Origin: an uncultured bacterium | GTDB lineage: Bacteria > Actinomycetota > Coriobacteriia > Coriobacteriales > Coriobacteriaceae | Direction of reading: 5' to 3' | DNA length: 64,000 nucleotides | Assembly (NCBI GenBank): GCA_905214465.1 | Contig: CAJMMD010000005.1 | Coordinates: forward strand, 1-64,000 | Shown: positions 26,162-35,557 of the stretch, piece by piece | Position numbering within the stretch: the first letter of the stretch is position 1 | How the letters are laid out: every line of letters starts with the position of its first letter | Position numbers and translations under genes: made by a program | Notes under the pieces: generated by a model | The model's database searches: none | What the model saw: the letters and a program-made list of their open reading frames with translations, nothing else | Told to the model about the DNA's origin: nothing

Positions 26162-26944
26162 ATGGCCGAACCCACGCTTTTGCCCGAGCGGCTCCAGTAC
26201 CGCCCGACCAAGATCGAGCTCGACGAGAGCATCGAGAAGGCCAAGGCGACCCTTCTTAAGAAGATCAAGCGCTCGGTGTACGTCTACCGTGTTGACTGCG
26301 GCGGCTGCAACGGCTGCGAGATCGAGATCTTCGGTTCCATCACGCCCGTCTTCGACGTCGAGCGCTTTGGTATCAAGGTCGTGCCCTCGCCCCGTCACGC
26401 CGATGTGCTGCTGTACACCGGCGCCGTGACGCGCGCCATGCGCATGCCGGCGCTGCGCGCCTTTGAGGCCGCACCCGATCCCAAGATCGTGGTGTCCTAT
26501 GGCGCGTGCGGCTGCACCGGCGGCATCTTCTACGACAACTACTGCGTCTGGGGCGGCACGGACAAGATTCTGCCGGTCGATGTCTACATCCCCGGCTGCC
26601 CGCCCAGCCCCGCGCAGACCGTCTACGGCTTTGCCATGGCACTTGGCCTGCTGGACCAAAAGCTCCATGCCGAGACCACGGTGGAGGCCGCTGGCGAGCA
26701 GGCCGATATCCTGCACCCCGGCGTGCCGTACAAGCTGCGTGTTGCCATCGAGCGCGAAGCTCGCGCCATGAGCGGTTACCGTTATGGCCGCGACCTGGCC
26801 AACGAGTTTATGGATACGCTCGAGGGTGCGCCCAAGGGCGATATCCGCGGTGCCATGGCGCTGCTCATCGACAAGCAGGACGATCCGCGCCGCGTCGAGG
26901 TGTACTCGGCGCTGCAGGATCTGGTGCTGGCCGGAGGTCGCTAG
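26162..26944 (+). CDS. hyfI: [NiFe] hydrogenase small subunit HyfI (NuoB-like)
   Basis: 260 residues. It binds the proximal [4Fe-4S] cluster: CGGCNGCEIEIFG near the N-terminus, GACGCTGGIFY and PGCPPSPAQT. It passes electrons to the Ni-Fe site in HyfG. Ribosome site AAGGAGG. The next gene starts directly after its stop codon (stop ends 26944, start 26945). Confidence 0.93.
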   Translation: MAEPTLLPERLQYRPTKIELDESIEKAKATLLKKIKRSVYVYRVDCGGCNGCEIEIFGSITPVFDVERFGIKVVPSPRHADVLLYTGAVTRAMRMPALRAFEAAPDPKIVVSYGACGCTGGIFYDNYCVWGGTDKILPVDVYIPGCPPSPAQTVYGFAMALGLLDQKLHAETTVEAAGEQADILHPGVPYKLRVAIEREARAMSGYRYGRDLANEFMDTLEGAPKGDIRGAMALLIDKQDDPRRVEVYSALQDLVLAGGR

Positions 26945-27526
26945 ATGGAACTCACGGACCGCTCTGGTTACTTTGCGGGCCCCGGCATGCTCGGCGGCTC
27001 CTTTGGCGATGCCTCGCGCGCAAGCGACGAGGCCGCCGAGGGCGTCGTCGACCCCTCCCTGGGCCATGCGCCCGACCAGGTGGTCTTTTACGAGCTCACG
27101 CGTAAGTTTGTGGAGACCGAGGAAGACGTTCCCCAGGAGGCCTGCGACGTGCTGTACTACACGCTCGCCGTGGGCCACCACACCGGCGTGCTCGACTGCT
27201 TTGAGCCGCGCCTGTCGGTGCCGGTGAACGTCTTCTATTCGCTCGTCGACGCGCTGCCGGAGGGGGAGGCCAAGACCAAGTTCGAGGCCATCCGCTCCTT
27301 TGGTGAGTGCCAGCTCGACAAGGCGGCGGTGCCGTCGCTGCTCGAGGCCTGCGACGCGTTGCTCGACGAGCGCGGTTTTCGCGGGTCGGCTAAGGCCGGC
27401 ATCTCGGTGTTCGACGATGACTTTGGCCTGCATGCCCAGCAGGTCGCGTTCTTAATGAAGTTTCGCGATCTGGTTGAGCGCGCGCGGGATGTGTCGGGCG
27501 TGTATCTGACGGGGAGGTTGCAGTAA
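26945..27526 (+). CDS. Formate hydrogenlyase maturation protein HycH-like
   Basis: 193 residues. Position (after the small subunit and before the protease) and the fragments VVFYELTRKFVE and YYTLAVGHHTGVLDCFEP match HycH, which is needed to mature the large subunit; its mechanism is unclear. Longer than E. coli HycH (136) by an N-terminal extension. The stop overlaps the protease start by one base. Confidence 0.8.
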   Translation: MELTDRSGYFAGPGMLGGSFGDASRASDEAAEGVVDPSLGHAPDQVVFYELTRKFVETEEDVPQEACDVLYYTLAVGHHTGVLDCFEPRLSVPVNVFYSLVDALPEGEAKTKFEAIRSFGECQLDKAAVPSLLEACDALLDERGFRGSAKAGISVFDDDFGLHAQQVAFLMKFRDLVERARDVSGVYLTGRLQ

Positions 27527-28029
27527 TGGGTCGCGTTGTGGCTGGACGTGTGAACGGCGCCTCGTTTGCGGGCATCGTGCTCACGGCGGGAAGCGTGCTG
27601 CGCGCCGACGATGCCGCCGGCCCCGTGCTCTCCAAAAAGATGGAGGACGCACCCATCGCCGGCTGGTACACCATCGACGGCGGCCAGACGCCCGAGGATG
27701 ACATCATCGAGGTCAAGCGCGAGCGTCCGCCGCGCCTGGTCTTGGTCGATGCCGCCGACATGGCGCTGCCCGTCGGGTCCATCCGTTTGCTCGACAAGCG
27801 CGATGTGGCCCGCAAGTCGATGTTCACCACGCATTCACTCCCTTTGTCGATTCTGATCGAAGAGATTGAGCAATCGTGCGATGATATCGTCTTCGTCGGG
27901 ATTCAGCCGGGCGACACGGAGTTCTACAACCCCATGTCCCCGGAAGTCTTTGACGCCGTCGACGCCGTGTACGACGCCGTGGCCGCCAACGACTTTTCCC
28001 ACTTTGTCCGCTTGGGGCAAGAGCAGTAG
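27526..28029 (+). CDS. hycI: Hydrogenase maturation endopeptidase HycI
   Basis: 167 residues, M52 family. It removes the C-terminal tail of the large subunit after Ni insertion. The Ni-sensing Asp motif is seen in GSVLRADDAAGP and the second site in VLVDAADM; a His is at FTTHSLPL. Start overlaps the HycH stop. focA follows after about 40 bases. Confidence 0.9.
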   Translation: MGRVVAGRVNGASFAGIVLTAGSVLRADDAAGPVLSKKMEDAPIAGWYTIDGGQTPEDDIIEVKRERPPRLVLVDAADMALPVGSIRLLDKRDVARKSMFTTHSLPLSILIEEIEQSCDDIVFVGIQPGDTEFYNPMSPEVFDAVDAVYDAVAANDFSHFVRLGQEQ

Positions 28030-28068
28030 GAGCACTTGTTCCATTTTGTTAGGAAAGAAGTGATTGAC

Positions 28069-28908
28069 ATGGCAGATTCCAAGGTGGAGTACCCCGCTCC
28101 CGATTGCCTGGCGCCCGCCGCGATCGAGGCCAAGACCGAGGCCGCCGGCGTGACCAAGGCCAACCTGCCGGTCGCTAAGGCCTTTCTGTTGGCAATGTTC
28201 GCCGGTGCGTTCATCGCCTTCGGCGGCCTGTTCTTTACGGTGTTCTTGAGCGATAGCACACTCGGCTGGGGCGCTCAGCGCGTCGTGGGCGGCCTGTGCT
28301 TTTGCCTGGGCCTGGTGCTGGTGCTGGTGTGCGGCGCCGAGCTGTTCACCGGCAATTCTCTAATGGTCTGCGCGCTCAAGAGCAAAAAGATCACCCTGGC
28401 TCAGATGCTCAAGGCCTGGGTCGTCGTGTGGGTCGGCAATTTTGTCGGCGCTCTGTTCATCGTCTTTTTGGTGTACATGGCCGGCATTTACAAGCTCAAC
28501 GGCGAGGCGGTCGCCAATTCCATGGTGAGCGTCGCCGCCGGCAAGGTGACGATCGACTGGGTGACGATCTTCTTCCGTGGCATCCTGTGCAACATCTTTG
28601 TGTGCCTGGCCGTGTGGATTGGTACCGCCGGCAAGACCGTGGTCGATAAGGTTGTGGGCATTCTGCTGCCGATCGCTGCCTTTGTGTCCTGCGGTTTTGA
28701 GCACTGCGTTGCCAATATGTACTTTTTGCCCATGGGTGCCGTGATGCACGCGTGCGGCTATGGTGCCGACGTCGCCGGCGCCGATGCACTCAACGCCGCG
28801 GGCATTGCGTTTAACCTGTCCGCTGCCACGCTGGGCAACATCGTGGGCGGCGCGGTTCTGGTCGCGCTCGGCTACTGGTTTATCTACGCCAAGAAGTCCG
28901 AGGCGTAA
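28069..28908 (+). CDS. focA: Formate channel FocA (FNT family)
   Basis: 279 residues, six transmembrane helices. Carries formate (or nitrite) across the membrane; here most likely formate import for the hydrogenlyase. Family features: the FNT segment CGAELFTGNSLMV and the central-pore VGNFVGAL helix, later CGFEHCVANMYFLP with the conserved His. Start ATG 28069 after TAGGAAAG; the TTG at 28036 lacks support. Last gene before a strong terminator. Confidence 0.92.
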   Translation: MADSKVEYPAPDCLAPAAIEAKTEAAGVTKANLPVAKAFLLAMFAGAFIAFGGLFFTVFLSDSTLGWGAQRVVGGLCFCLGLVLVLVCGAELFTGNSLMVCALKSKKITLAQMLKAWVVVWVGNFVGALFIVFLVYMAGIYKLNGEAVANSMVSVAAGKVTIDWVTIFFRGILCNIFVCLAVWIGTAGKTVVDKVVGILLPIAAFVSCGFEHCVANMYFLPMGAVMHACGYGADVAGADALNAAGIAFNLSAATLGNIVGGAVLVALGYWFIYAKKSEA

Positions 28909-28930
28909 GGTAGCGTCTGTTTGACGTTGG

Positions 28931-28966
28931 GCCTCCCGCGGGGCGTTGCCGTGCGGGAGGCTTTTT
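28931..28966 (+). terminator. Terminator of the formate hydrogenlyase operon
   Basis: GCCTCCCGC (28931-28939) pairs with GCGGGAGGC (28953-28961), followed by TTTTT. Confidence 0.9.
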
Positions 28967-29030
28967 GGGTCTGGGGCTCGTTGCCGGGCTTTTGGCCTGT
29001 TGTGTTTGGCTGATGAAAGGGGTAATCGAG

Positions 29031-31148
29031 ATGGCATCTGCTGCGAAGCGTGACGGTCGCGCCGTGGTGACCACATGCGGGGGATGCTATGCCGATTGCG
29101 CCTTTGCGGCACGCGTTGAGGACGGTCGCGTGGTGGCCGAGTTGCCAGTGCCGGGGCATCCGTGCGCGGCGCGTGCCCTGTGCGCCCGCGGGCGGCATCG
29201 CCTGTCTATGCCGTTTGACGAGCGCGACCGGATTTTGCACCCCATGCGCCGACGAGCTGATGGCTCGGGGTTCGATGCGATTTCGTGGGACGAGGCGTTC
29301 GCGCAGATCGCTGCGCGTGTTGGGGGGATTGTTGACGGGTATGGTCCGCGCGCGCTTGGCATGACGCTCGGCGTGCCCTCGTTCGACCGCTACTGGGCGT
29401 ATCGTTTTATGCATGCGCTGGGCTCGCCCAACGTATACGGTGCCGACGGTGCCTGCGAGGTAAGCCGACTTACCGGTTGGGAGCACAGCCTGGGCTACAG
29501 CCCCGCCTCCGACCTGGCGCATACCGATTGCATCATGTACCTGGGGCGTTCCATTGTCGATTCGTCGACGATGGGGGCCGTTGATGCGCTCAATGATGCC
29601 CGTCGCCGTGGGGCGAAGATTATCGTGGTCGACCCCCGGCGCAGCGGCTCTGCTGCGCTTGCCGACCGCTGGCTGCGCGTGCGCCCGGGCTGCGACCTGG
29701 CCTTGCTGCTGGGCATTGCGCATGTCTTGATTGCCGAGGGCCTGTATGACCACGAGTTCGTGACCCGCTATACCACGGGCTTTGACGAGCTGGCGCAGGC
29801 GGCTAGTGCTTGGACGACCGAGTGGGCCGAGTCGATGTGCGACGTGCCGGCCGCAGAGATCGCCGCCACGGCGCGCGATCTAGCTGCCGCCGCGCCCGCT
29901 GCCGTGGTGGACGCCGGTTTTCATGGCGGCATTGGCATCGCGTATGCCAACAGCACCCAGACTGCGCGCGCGATTTGTCTGGTCGATGTGCTGCTGGGCT
30001 GTATTGGACATGCGGGCGGCGCGCTCAATCCGCCCACGCCGCTTGCGCTGGGCGACTTGGACCCTGCGCGCTTCGCGATGCCGTCGATGCCGCGTGAGCC
30101 CAAGTTGGGGTCCGAACGCTATCCGCTGGTCGACCCCGAGCGCGGGCTGTGCACGACCATCGGTCAGTCGATACTGGCCGGCGATTTGCGTGGGCTCATC
30201 GTCTATGCCAGTAATCCCGGTGCGGGCTATGGCAATGCGCAGGCTTGGTTGGGCATCTTGCAGCAGCTCGACTTGCTCGTGACCGTTGATATCCGATGGT
30301 CCGAGACGGCGCGCGCTTCCGACTTCGTGCTGCCCGATGTGACGTATCTGGAGGCCGACCGTGGCGTGGGAACGGTGACAGGCGCCAACGATGCGCGCGT
30401 GTTCTACCGCAATGCCGTGCTGCCTGTGCAGCATGACGACACGAGACCGGGTCGGGAGATCTTTGCCGGGTTGGCAGCGGCCTGCGGCGTGGGCGAGTAC
30501 TTCGACTTTTCGCCGGACGACCTTGCGGCGGCCCAGGTGGCGTCGTTTGGAATTGACCTCGCTGCGCTTAAGGAGCACGGTTGGGCCGATACGGGCGTGC
30601 CGCTGCCGCCGCGCACGGGTGAGCCCGTGATTCCGCTTGTTGGCGGCAAAATTGCGCTGGCAAGCGACGTATGGGAACGAGCCGGTCTGGGTCGTGTGCC
30701 CAACTGGATCGCTCCCATGGTGGAGCCTGGCCCGGGGATGTTTCGCCTCATTAGCGGCAACCGTCCCTTTGAGTCGCATACCTCGCGAAGGCTTGCAGCC
30801 CAAGGTGCCGCTGAGGCTGGGTCGGACCTGGATGCCGTGCAGATGAATGCCGATGCTGCTGCGCACATGGGCATCGCCGACGGCGAGATCGTCGAACTCG
30901 TGAGCGATATGGGCCGCGACCGCGCGCGTGTGGAGACGACGCCGTATCTGCATCCGGCGTGCATCTTCACCTCGGCCGCCCCCGGTGGGCGTTCGTTTGA
31001 CGCCGATGCCGGTGGCGCTCAAGGCTTGGGCGTGGGCCCGCTCGACCATACGCCGTTGCGTTGGGACCCGTTGACGGGTGCCGCGCTCACCCAGGAAAAC
31101 GCCGTTCGCGTGGAAAAGATCGCGGCGCGCGGGGATAATGACGAGTAA
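29031..31148 (+). CDS. Orphan molybdopterin oxidoreductase (DMSO-reductase family)
   Basis: 705 residues from ATG 29031 (GAAAGGGG upstream; the longer frame runs back into the terminator). N-terminal [4Fe-4S] motif CGGCYADC...LCARG; molybdopterin-binding elements include SWDEAFAQIA, VDPRRSG and, at the C-terminus, RLISGNRPFESHTSR. No Tat signal, so cytoplasmic, and no adjacent electron-transfer subunit. At the usual metal-ligand position I see GACEVSRLTGWEHSLG, with Cys as the possible ligand rather than Sec. Substrate unknown. It lies just upstream of selA, but I see no in-frame UGA in it. Confidence 0.85.
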   Translation: MASAAKRDGRAVVTTCGGCYADCAFAARVEDGRVVAELPVPGHPCAARALCARGRHRLSMPFDERDRILHPMRRRADGSGFDAISWDEAFAQIAARVGGIVDGYGPRALGMTLGVPSFDRYWAYRFMHALGSPNVYGADGACEVSRLTGWEHSLGYSPASDLAHTDCIMYLGRSIVDSSTMGAVDALNDARRRGAKIIVVDPRRSGSAALADRWLRVRPGCDLALLLGIAHVLIAEGLYDHEFVTRYTTGFDELAQAASAWTTEWAESMCDVPAAEIAATARDLAAAAPAAVVDAGFHGGIGIAYANSTQTARAICLVDVLLGCIGHAGGALNPPTPLALGDLDPARFAMPSMPREPKLGSERYPLVDPERGLCTTIGQSILAGDLRGLIVYASNPGAGYGNAQAWLGILQQLDLLVTVDIRWSETARASDFVLPDVTYLEADRGVGTVTGANDARVFYRNAVLPVQHDDTRPGREIFAGLAAACGVGEYFDFSPDDLAAAQVASFGIDLAALKEHGWADTGVPLPPRTGEPVIPLVGGKIALASDVWERAGLGRVPNWIAPMVEPGPGMFRLISGNRPFESHTSRRLAAQGAAEAGSDLDAVQMNADAAAHMGIADGEIVELVSDMGRDRARVETTPYLHPACIFTSAAPGGRSFDADAGGAQGLGVGPLDHTPLRWDPLTGAALTQENAVRVEKIAARGDNDE

Positions 31149-31200
31149 TTGACTCAGCTGATGTATTCGACTGATCCACGTTTCTTTTGAAAGGCCGCAC

Positions 31201-32658
31201 ATGAGCGATAGCCAGAACATGTCCGATGAGGTGCGCGCCTGCCTGCGCGCCATTCCTTCCGTCAACGAGCTGCTTGCCGAGTGGCCGGTGGTGAAGGCTG
31301 CGGGGGAGACCTGCGACGCGGTGGTGCATGCCGCCGTGACGGCTGAGCTCGACGAGGAGCGCGCCGCGATTCGTGCCGGTGCCGCCCCGCGTTCCAAGCG
31401 CGAGCTGGCCTCGGCCATCGAGTGGCGTGCGCATCGCTCCGCACTGCCGAGCCTGCGCCCCGCCGTCAACGCCACGGGTGTGGTCATCCATACCAATCTG
31501 GGCCGCGCCCCACTCGCGGAGTCGGCGGCAAAGGTCGTGGCCGAGGTTGCGCGCGGGTATAGCACGCTCGAGTACAGCGTCGACACCTGTTCGCGCGGGT
31601 CGCGCAAGGAGCACGCCGCGCAACTGATCCGCTCGCTCACCGGTGCCGAGGACGCGCTGGTCGTTAATAACAACGCCGCCGCTGTGCTGCTGGTGCTGGC
31701 GACCCATGCCGCAGGCAGGGAGGTCATCGTCAGCCGCGGCGAGCTTGTCGAGATCGGCGGCAGCTTCCGTATCCCCGATGTTATGGAGGCCTCGGGTGCC
31801 AAACTCGTCGAGGTCGGCGCCACCAACCGCACGCATTTGGGCGACTACGAGCGCGCCATCACGTCCGATACGGCGATGATCCTTAAGGTCCATCCTTCCA
31901 ACTATCGCATCGAGGGTTTTCACGAGGAGGTGGGTTCTCGGGAGCTTGCGGCGCTTGCTCACAAGCATGGCCTGCTGTTCTACGAGGACCAGGGCTCGGG
32001 CGCGCTGTTGCCCGACGACATCTTGGTGCGCGGCGGCGAAGAAACCACGCCGGCTTCGGTTTCGGCAGGGCTCGATCTGGTGTCGTGCTCGGGCGATAAG
32101 CTGCTCGGTGCCGCACAGGCGGGCATTATCATGGGTCGTCGCGATCTGGTCCAGGCCTGTGGGTCGCATCCGCTTATGCGCGCCCTGCGCCCGGGCAAGT
32201 TGGCACTCACGGCGCTCGAGGCCACGCTGCGCATCTACATGGACGGCGACGACGTGGCCCATCGTGATATTCCGGTGCTCAGCATGCTTACGCTGCCGCA
32301 GGCCCATTTGGAACGACGTGCCCGCAAGCTGCGCGATCGTATGGTCTCCGGGCTCGATAAGGCCGGTTGCCCGTGCGCCGTTCAGGTGGAGATCGTCGAG
32401 GAATCGTCGACGCCCGGTGGCGGCTCGCTGCCTACCGTGGAGCTGCCCACGATGTGCGTTGCCGTGCGTCTTGTTGACGAGCGCCTGACGGTCGATGCGC
32501 TCAAGCGCTCTCTTGTCCAGGACTTCGACACGCCGGTCGTCACGCGAACCTCGCACGATCGCATTTTGTTTGACGTCCGTACGCTCGTGGGCGATCGCGA
32601 TATCGAGACGGCGGCATCGACGCTCGTCGCGTGCGTTGAGAAGGCGATTGTTCGATGA
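31201..32658 (+). CDS. selA: L-seryl-tRNA(Sec) selenium transferase SelA
   Basis: 485 residues. PLP enzyme that turns seryl-tRNA(Sec) into selenocysteyl-tRNA(Sec) with selenophosphate. Seen: N-terminal domain with NELLAEW, INATGVVIHTNLGRAPL-type segment (NATGVVIHTNLGRAPL), and PLP lysine K300 in SCSGDKLLGAAQAG. ATG 31201 follows GAAAGG. The stop overlaps the selB start (ATGA, 32655-32658), so the two are coupled. Confidence 0.96.
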   Translation: MSDSQNMSDEVRACLRAIPSVNELLAEWPVVKAAGETCDAVVHAAVTAELDEERAAIRAGAAPRSKRELASAIEWRAHRSALPSLRPAVNATGVVIHTNLGRAPLAESAAKVVAEVARGYSTLEYSVDTCSRGSRKEHAAQLIRSLTGAEDALVVNNNAAAVLLVLATHAAGREVIVSRGELVEIGGSFRIPDVMEASGAKLVEVGATNRTHLGDYERAITSDTAMILKVHPSNYRIEGFHEEVGSRELAALAHKHGLLFYEDQGSGALLPDDILVRGGEETTPASVSAGLDLVSCSGDKLLGAAQAGIIMGRRDLVQACGSHPLMRALRPGKLALTALEATLRIYMDGDDVAHRDIPVLSMLTLPQAHLERRARKLRDRMVSGLDKAGCPCAVQVEIVEESSTPGGGSLPTVELPTMCVAVRLVDERLTVDALKRSLVQDFDTPVVTRTSHDRILFDVRTLVGDRDIETAASTLVACVEKAIVR

Positions 32659-34622
32659 GTGAGGTTCAGGCGCTGGTGGAGTGTCCCGTTATCGTTGGCA
32701 CGGCGGGCCACGTCGACCACGGTAAGTCGGCACTGATCGAGGCGCTGACCGGCAAGAATCCCGACCGTCTGGAGGTTGAGCGCCGTCGCGGTATGACCGT
32801 GGAGCTTGGCTTTGGCGAGCTGGCGCTGCCGAGTGGCAAGATCGTCGGCCTGGTCGACGTGCCGGGCCATGCGCATTACTTGCGTGCCATGGTGCAGGGC
32901 GCCACGGGTATCGACGTGGCCGTGCTGGTGGTTTCGGCCGTCGAGGGCGTGATGCCGCAGACCCGCGAGCACGTGCATGTGCTGGAGCTGCTGGGCGTCA
33001 CACACATGGTGGTCGCGCTGACGATGTGCGACCTGGCTGACGCCGAGATGACCGAGCTTGCCGAGCTCGATGTCGATGATTTTTTGTCGGACACCGTGTT
33101 TGCGGGCGTGCCGATCGTGCCCGTGTCGTCCAAGACCGGTGCGGGAATCGATGACCTGCTGGCTGCGCTCGACGAGCAGGTTGCCGCTTGCTGGGGCGCC
33201 TGCCGTGCCCGTGCCGAGCTCACCGATGCCGCGCCGCGCCTGCCGATTGACCGCTGCTTTACGATCAAGGGCGTCGGCACCGTCGTGACGGGAACGCTGC
33301 ACGATGCGCCGGTTGCGGTGGGCGATGAGCTCGTCGCGCTGCCGTCGCGTACGGTCTGTCGCGTGCGCGGGATTCAGGTGCATGGCGATACGCCGCGGGC
33401 ATTGCCCGGTCAGCGTGTGGCGCTCAACTTGGTGGGCGATGCCGCCGCCGCGCTCGATCGCGGAGAGATGCTCGGCGTGCAGGGTCGCTTTGGCCAGACG
33501 ATGCGCTTTATGATGGTGTTCACTTACCTGGGCCGCGAGGGTGCCAAGCCGCGCGTGCTCGAGTCGGGCGCGCGCGTGCATGTGATGGCGGGTACGGCCG
33601 AGGTTGTCGGTCGCATCATGTTCATGGAGGGCGAGGCCCCCATGGCGGTGGGCGAGACCCGTATTGTTCAGGTGCGCTTGGAAAACTCGCTGCCGCTGCG
33701 CGCCGGCGACCATGCCGTGGTGCTGTCCTATTCGCCGGTCATGCTTATTGGTGGAGGGCGCGTGCTGTTGTCGCGATGCCGCCGTTCGCGCGAACTAACT
33801 GAGGGGGAACGCGTGCTGTACGCGGCGCTCGAGTCCGGCGATATCGCGGGCGGTGTGGGCGCTTGGCTGGCGCTGCAGACGCTGCCGGTTACGGCGATTG
33901 ATGTTGCCGAGGCTTTGGATCTTGGTGTCGGCGAGGTCGATGCCGCACTGCGCGGGTTGGTGGCGCAGGGCTCCGTTCGCAAGCTTGCCGTGGGTGATGC
34001 GGACCTCTTGGCGGACGCCGTGGTGCTCGACGCCGCGATGGATGCACTGGCGGCGGCCCTGTCAGCCATGCACGCGGCGGCTCCCAAGGAGACAGGCTTT
34101 ACGCCCGGCGCCGTTGCCCATGCTGCGTGGCCTGCCGCTGATGAAGGCGTTGCCGCGGCCCTGATTTACGAGGGCTGCTCGCGCGGCGTGTGCGCCGCCG
34201 AGGGCGCCGAGGTATTCGATCCGCATTCGGCCACCGCGGCGGCACGCGTGGTGCGAGAGGCTTGCGAGCGCATCGTTTCCTTGCTGGACGAAGCTGGCCT
34301 CGATGCGCCGACGTTGCCCGAGGTGGGCGAGCAGTTGCAGCTCGATCGCGACACCATGACGCGTGCCCTGCGCGAGCTTTCGCTCAACCGTTCCATCGTG
34401 AAGGTCGAGCGCGACGTTGCCCTGTCCGCTGCCGCCGAGGCCCATGCGCGCGAGCTCGTTGCCGTCGCCATTGAGGCAGCCGGTGGCGCTGCCACCACGA
34501 GTGTGTTGCGCGAAGCCCTGGGTGTGTCGCGCAAGCGTGCCATCAGCATCTTGGAGCACCTGGATGCCGTGCGCTTTACGGTGCTCGACAAGGAAGCCGG
34601 CGGCCTGCGCTCCCTGCGCTAG
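32655..34622 (+). CDS. selB: Selenocysteine-specific elongation factor SelB
   Basis: 655 residues. GTPase that delivers Sec-tRNA to UGA codons bearing a SECIS hairpin. G1 loop GHVDHGKS (residues 18-25), switch region RGMTVELGFG, DVPGHAHYL as G3, TMCDLAD as G4. Domains II and III follow, then a C-terminal region of winged-helix modules (about 380-655) that binds the mRNA hairpin. Coupled to selA by a 4-base overlap; tRNA-Sec begins 37 bases after its stop. Confidence 0.96.
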   Translation: MSEVQALVECPVIVGTAGHVDHGKSALIEALTGKNPDRLEVERRRGMTVELGFGELALPSGKIVGLVDVPGHAHYLRAMVQGATGIDVAVLVVSAVEGVMPQTREHVHVLELLGVTHMVVALTMCDLADAEMTELAELDVDDFLSDTVFAGVPIVPVSSKTGAGIDDLLAALDEQVAACWGACRARAELTDAAPRLPIDRCFTIKGVGTVVTGTLHDAPVAVGDELVALPSRTVCRVRGIQVHGDTPRALPGQRVALNLVGDAAAALDRGEMLGVQGRFGQTMRFMMVFTYLGREGAKPRVLESGARVHVMAGTAEVVGRIMFMEGEAPMAVGETRIVQVRLENSLPLRAGDHAVVLSYSPVMLIGGGRVLLSRCRRSRELTEGERVLYAALESGDIAGGVGAWLALQTLPVTAIDVAEALDLGVGEVDAALRGLVAQGSVRKLAVGDADLLADAVVLDAAMDALAAALSAMHAAAPKETGFTPGAVAHAAWPAADEGVAAALIYEGCSRGVCAAEGAEVFDPHSATAAARVVREACERIVSLLDEAGLDAPTLPEVGEQLQLDRDTMTRALRELSLNRSIVKVERDVALSAAAEAHARELVAVAIEAAGGAATTSVLREALGVSRKRAISILEHLDAVRFTVLDKEAGGLRSLR

Positions 34623-34658
34623 GTTGGCTGCTCGGTTTGGTAAAATACCGGCGCACAT

Positions 34659-34755
34659 GGGAACGGATGGGCTCCGGTGGGCTCCGCGGTCCTCAAAACC
34701 GTTGCGAGGCGTGCAAAACGTCTTGGATGTGTTCGATTCACATACGTTCCCGCCA
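34659..34755 (+). tRNA. selC: tRNA-Sec (anticodon TCA)
   Basis: 97 bases with encoded CCA. The long acceptor GGGAACG pairs with CGTTCCC; TCCGGTGG is the typical tRNA-Sec D-loop; anticodon TCA at 34693-34695 within loop CCTCAAA; a long variable arm (GCGAGGCGTGCAAAACGTCTTG) and T-arm ATGTG-TTCGATT-CACAT follow. The base before the anticodon is C, not the usual T. Located right after selB, so selA-selB-selC form one locus. Confidence 0.92.
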
Positions 34756-34909
34756 TACGCTACCAGCGCTTTTGTGCTCGCGGTCTTGCTGCGTGCCGCA
34801 AAGGCGCTGTTTTGTTTTTGCACGAGCTTTTTGTAGCGCCGCTATTTTGGCGGCTGTATTTAGCTTCGTGCACCGGGTTTCGGGCATGCCGATGGAGGTG
34901 TTTTGCCGT

Positions 34910-35542
34910 ATGACTACCGTAAGACGTGCCGATCTTTCTTGTGTCGTCCAGGCGGGCGGGCTGTCCTCGCGCATGGGCTGCGATAAGGCGCGCATGGCGT
35001 TTTGCGGCGAGCCGCTCATCGAGCGCGTGCTGGGTCGGCTGGCGCCAGTTGCCGGCGAGTTGGTCGTGACGACTTCGCGTCCCAGCGAGCTGGCCTACCT
35101 TGAGAAGCTTATGTTTGATGGCCTGCGCCCCCGCGTAGTCATGGACGTCGACGGTCCCGCCGGCGCCATGCGCGGCATCGCGAGCTCGTTGGCCGCGGCC
35201 CGATTGCCGCTCGTGGCTATCGTCGCCTGCGACATGCCGTTTGTCTCGTCGGAACTCATCGACGCGCTTGCCGATCGTGTTGAGGCCGAGGCGCTTGACG
35301 TGTGCGTGCCGCGCGAGGAGCGGGGAATTGAGCCGCTTTGCGCCGTCTGGCGCCGTGACGCGTGCGCGCCGGTTGCCCAAGAGCTGCTCGTCTGCGACCG
35401 CCAGCGCATTCGCTGCCTGATCAATCGCGTTCAGGCCGGTTATATGGATGAGCCGCAGATCGTTAAGGCCGCGGGCTCCACGCTCTGCTTCGAAAACGTC
35501 AATACACCCGAAGAGTTTGCGGCAGGCGAGCTGCTCGCCTAG
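34910..35542 (+). CDS. mobA: Molybdenum cofactor guanylyltransferase MobA
   Basis: 210 residues. Attaches GMP to molybdopterin to make the guanine dinucleotide form used by formate dehydrogenase and related enzymes. N-terminal nucleotide motif VVQAGGLSSRMGCDKA, then MDVDGPAGAMRG and VACDMPFVS. ATG 34910 has GGAGGT at good distance; the longer frame would run through tRNA-Sec. The next gene follows after 15 bases. Confidence 0.88.
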   Translation: MTTVRRADLSCVVQAGGLSSRMGCDKARMAFCGEPLIERVLGRLAPVAGELVVTTSRPSELAYLEKLMFDGLRPRVVMDVDGPAGAMRGIASSLAAARLPLVAIVACDMPFVSSELIDALADRVEAEALDVCVPREERGIEPLCAVWRRDACAPVAQELLVCDRQRIRCLINRVQAGYMDEPQIVKAAGSTLCFENVNTPEEFAAGELLA

Positions 35543-35557
35543 ACGATTGGAGATGCC

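Noticed and set aside
34637..34909. N-terminal extension of mobA
   Set aside because: The extended frame would translate through the whole tRNA-Sec gene and lacks a ribosome site; the MobA nucleotide motif starts near the ATG at 34910.
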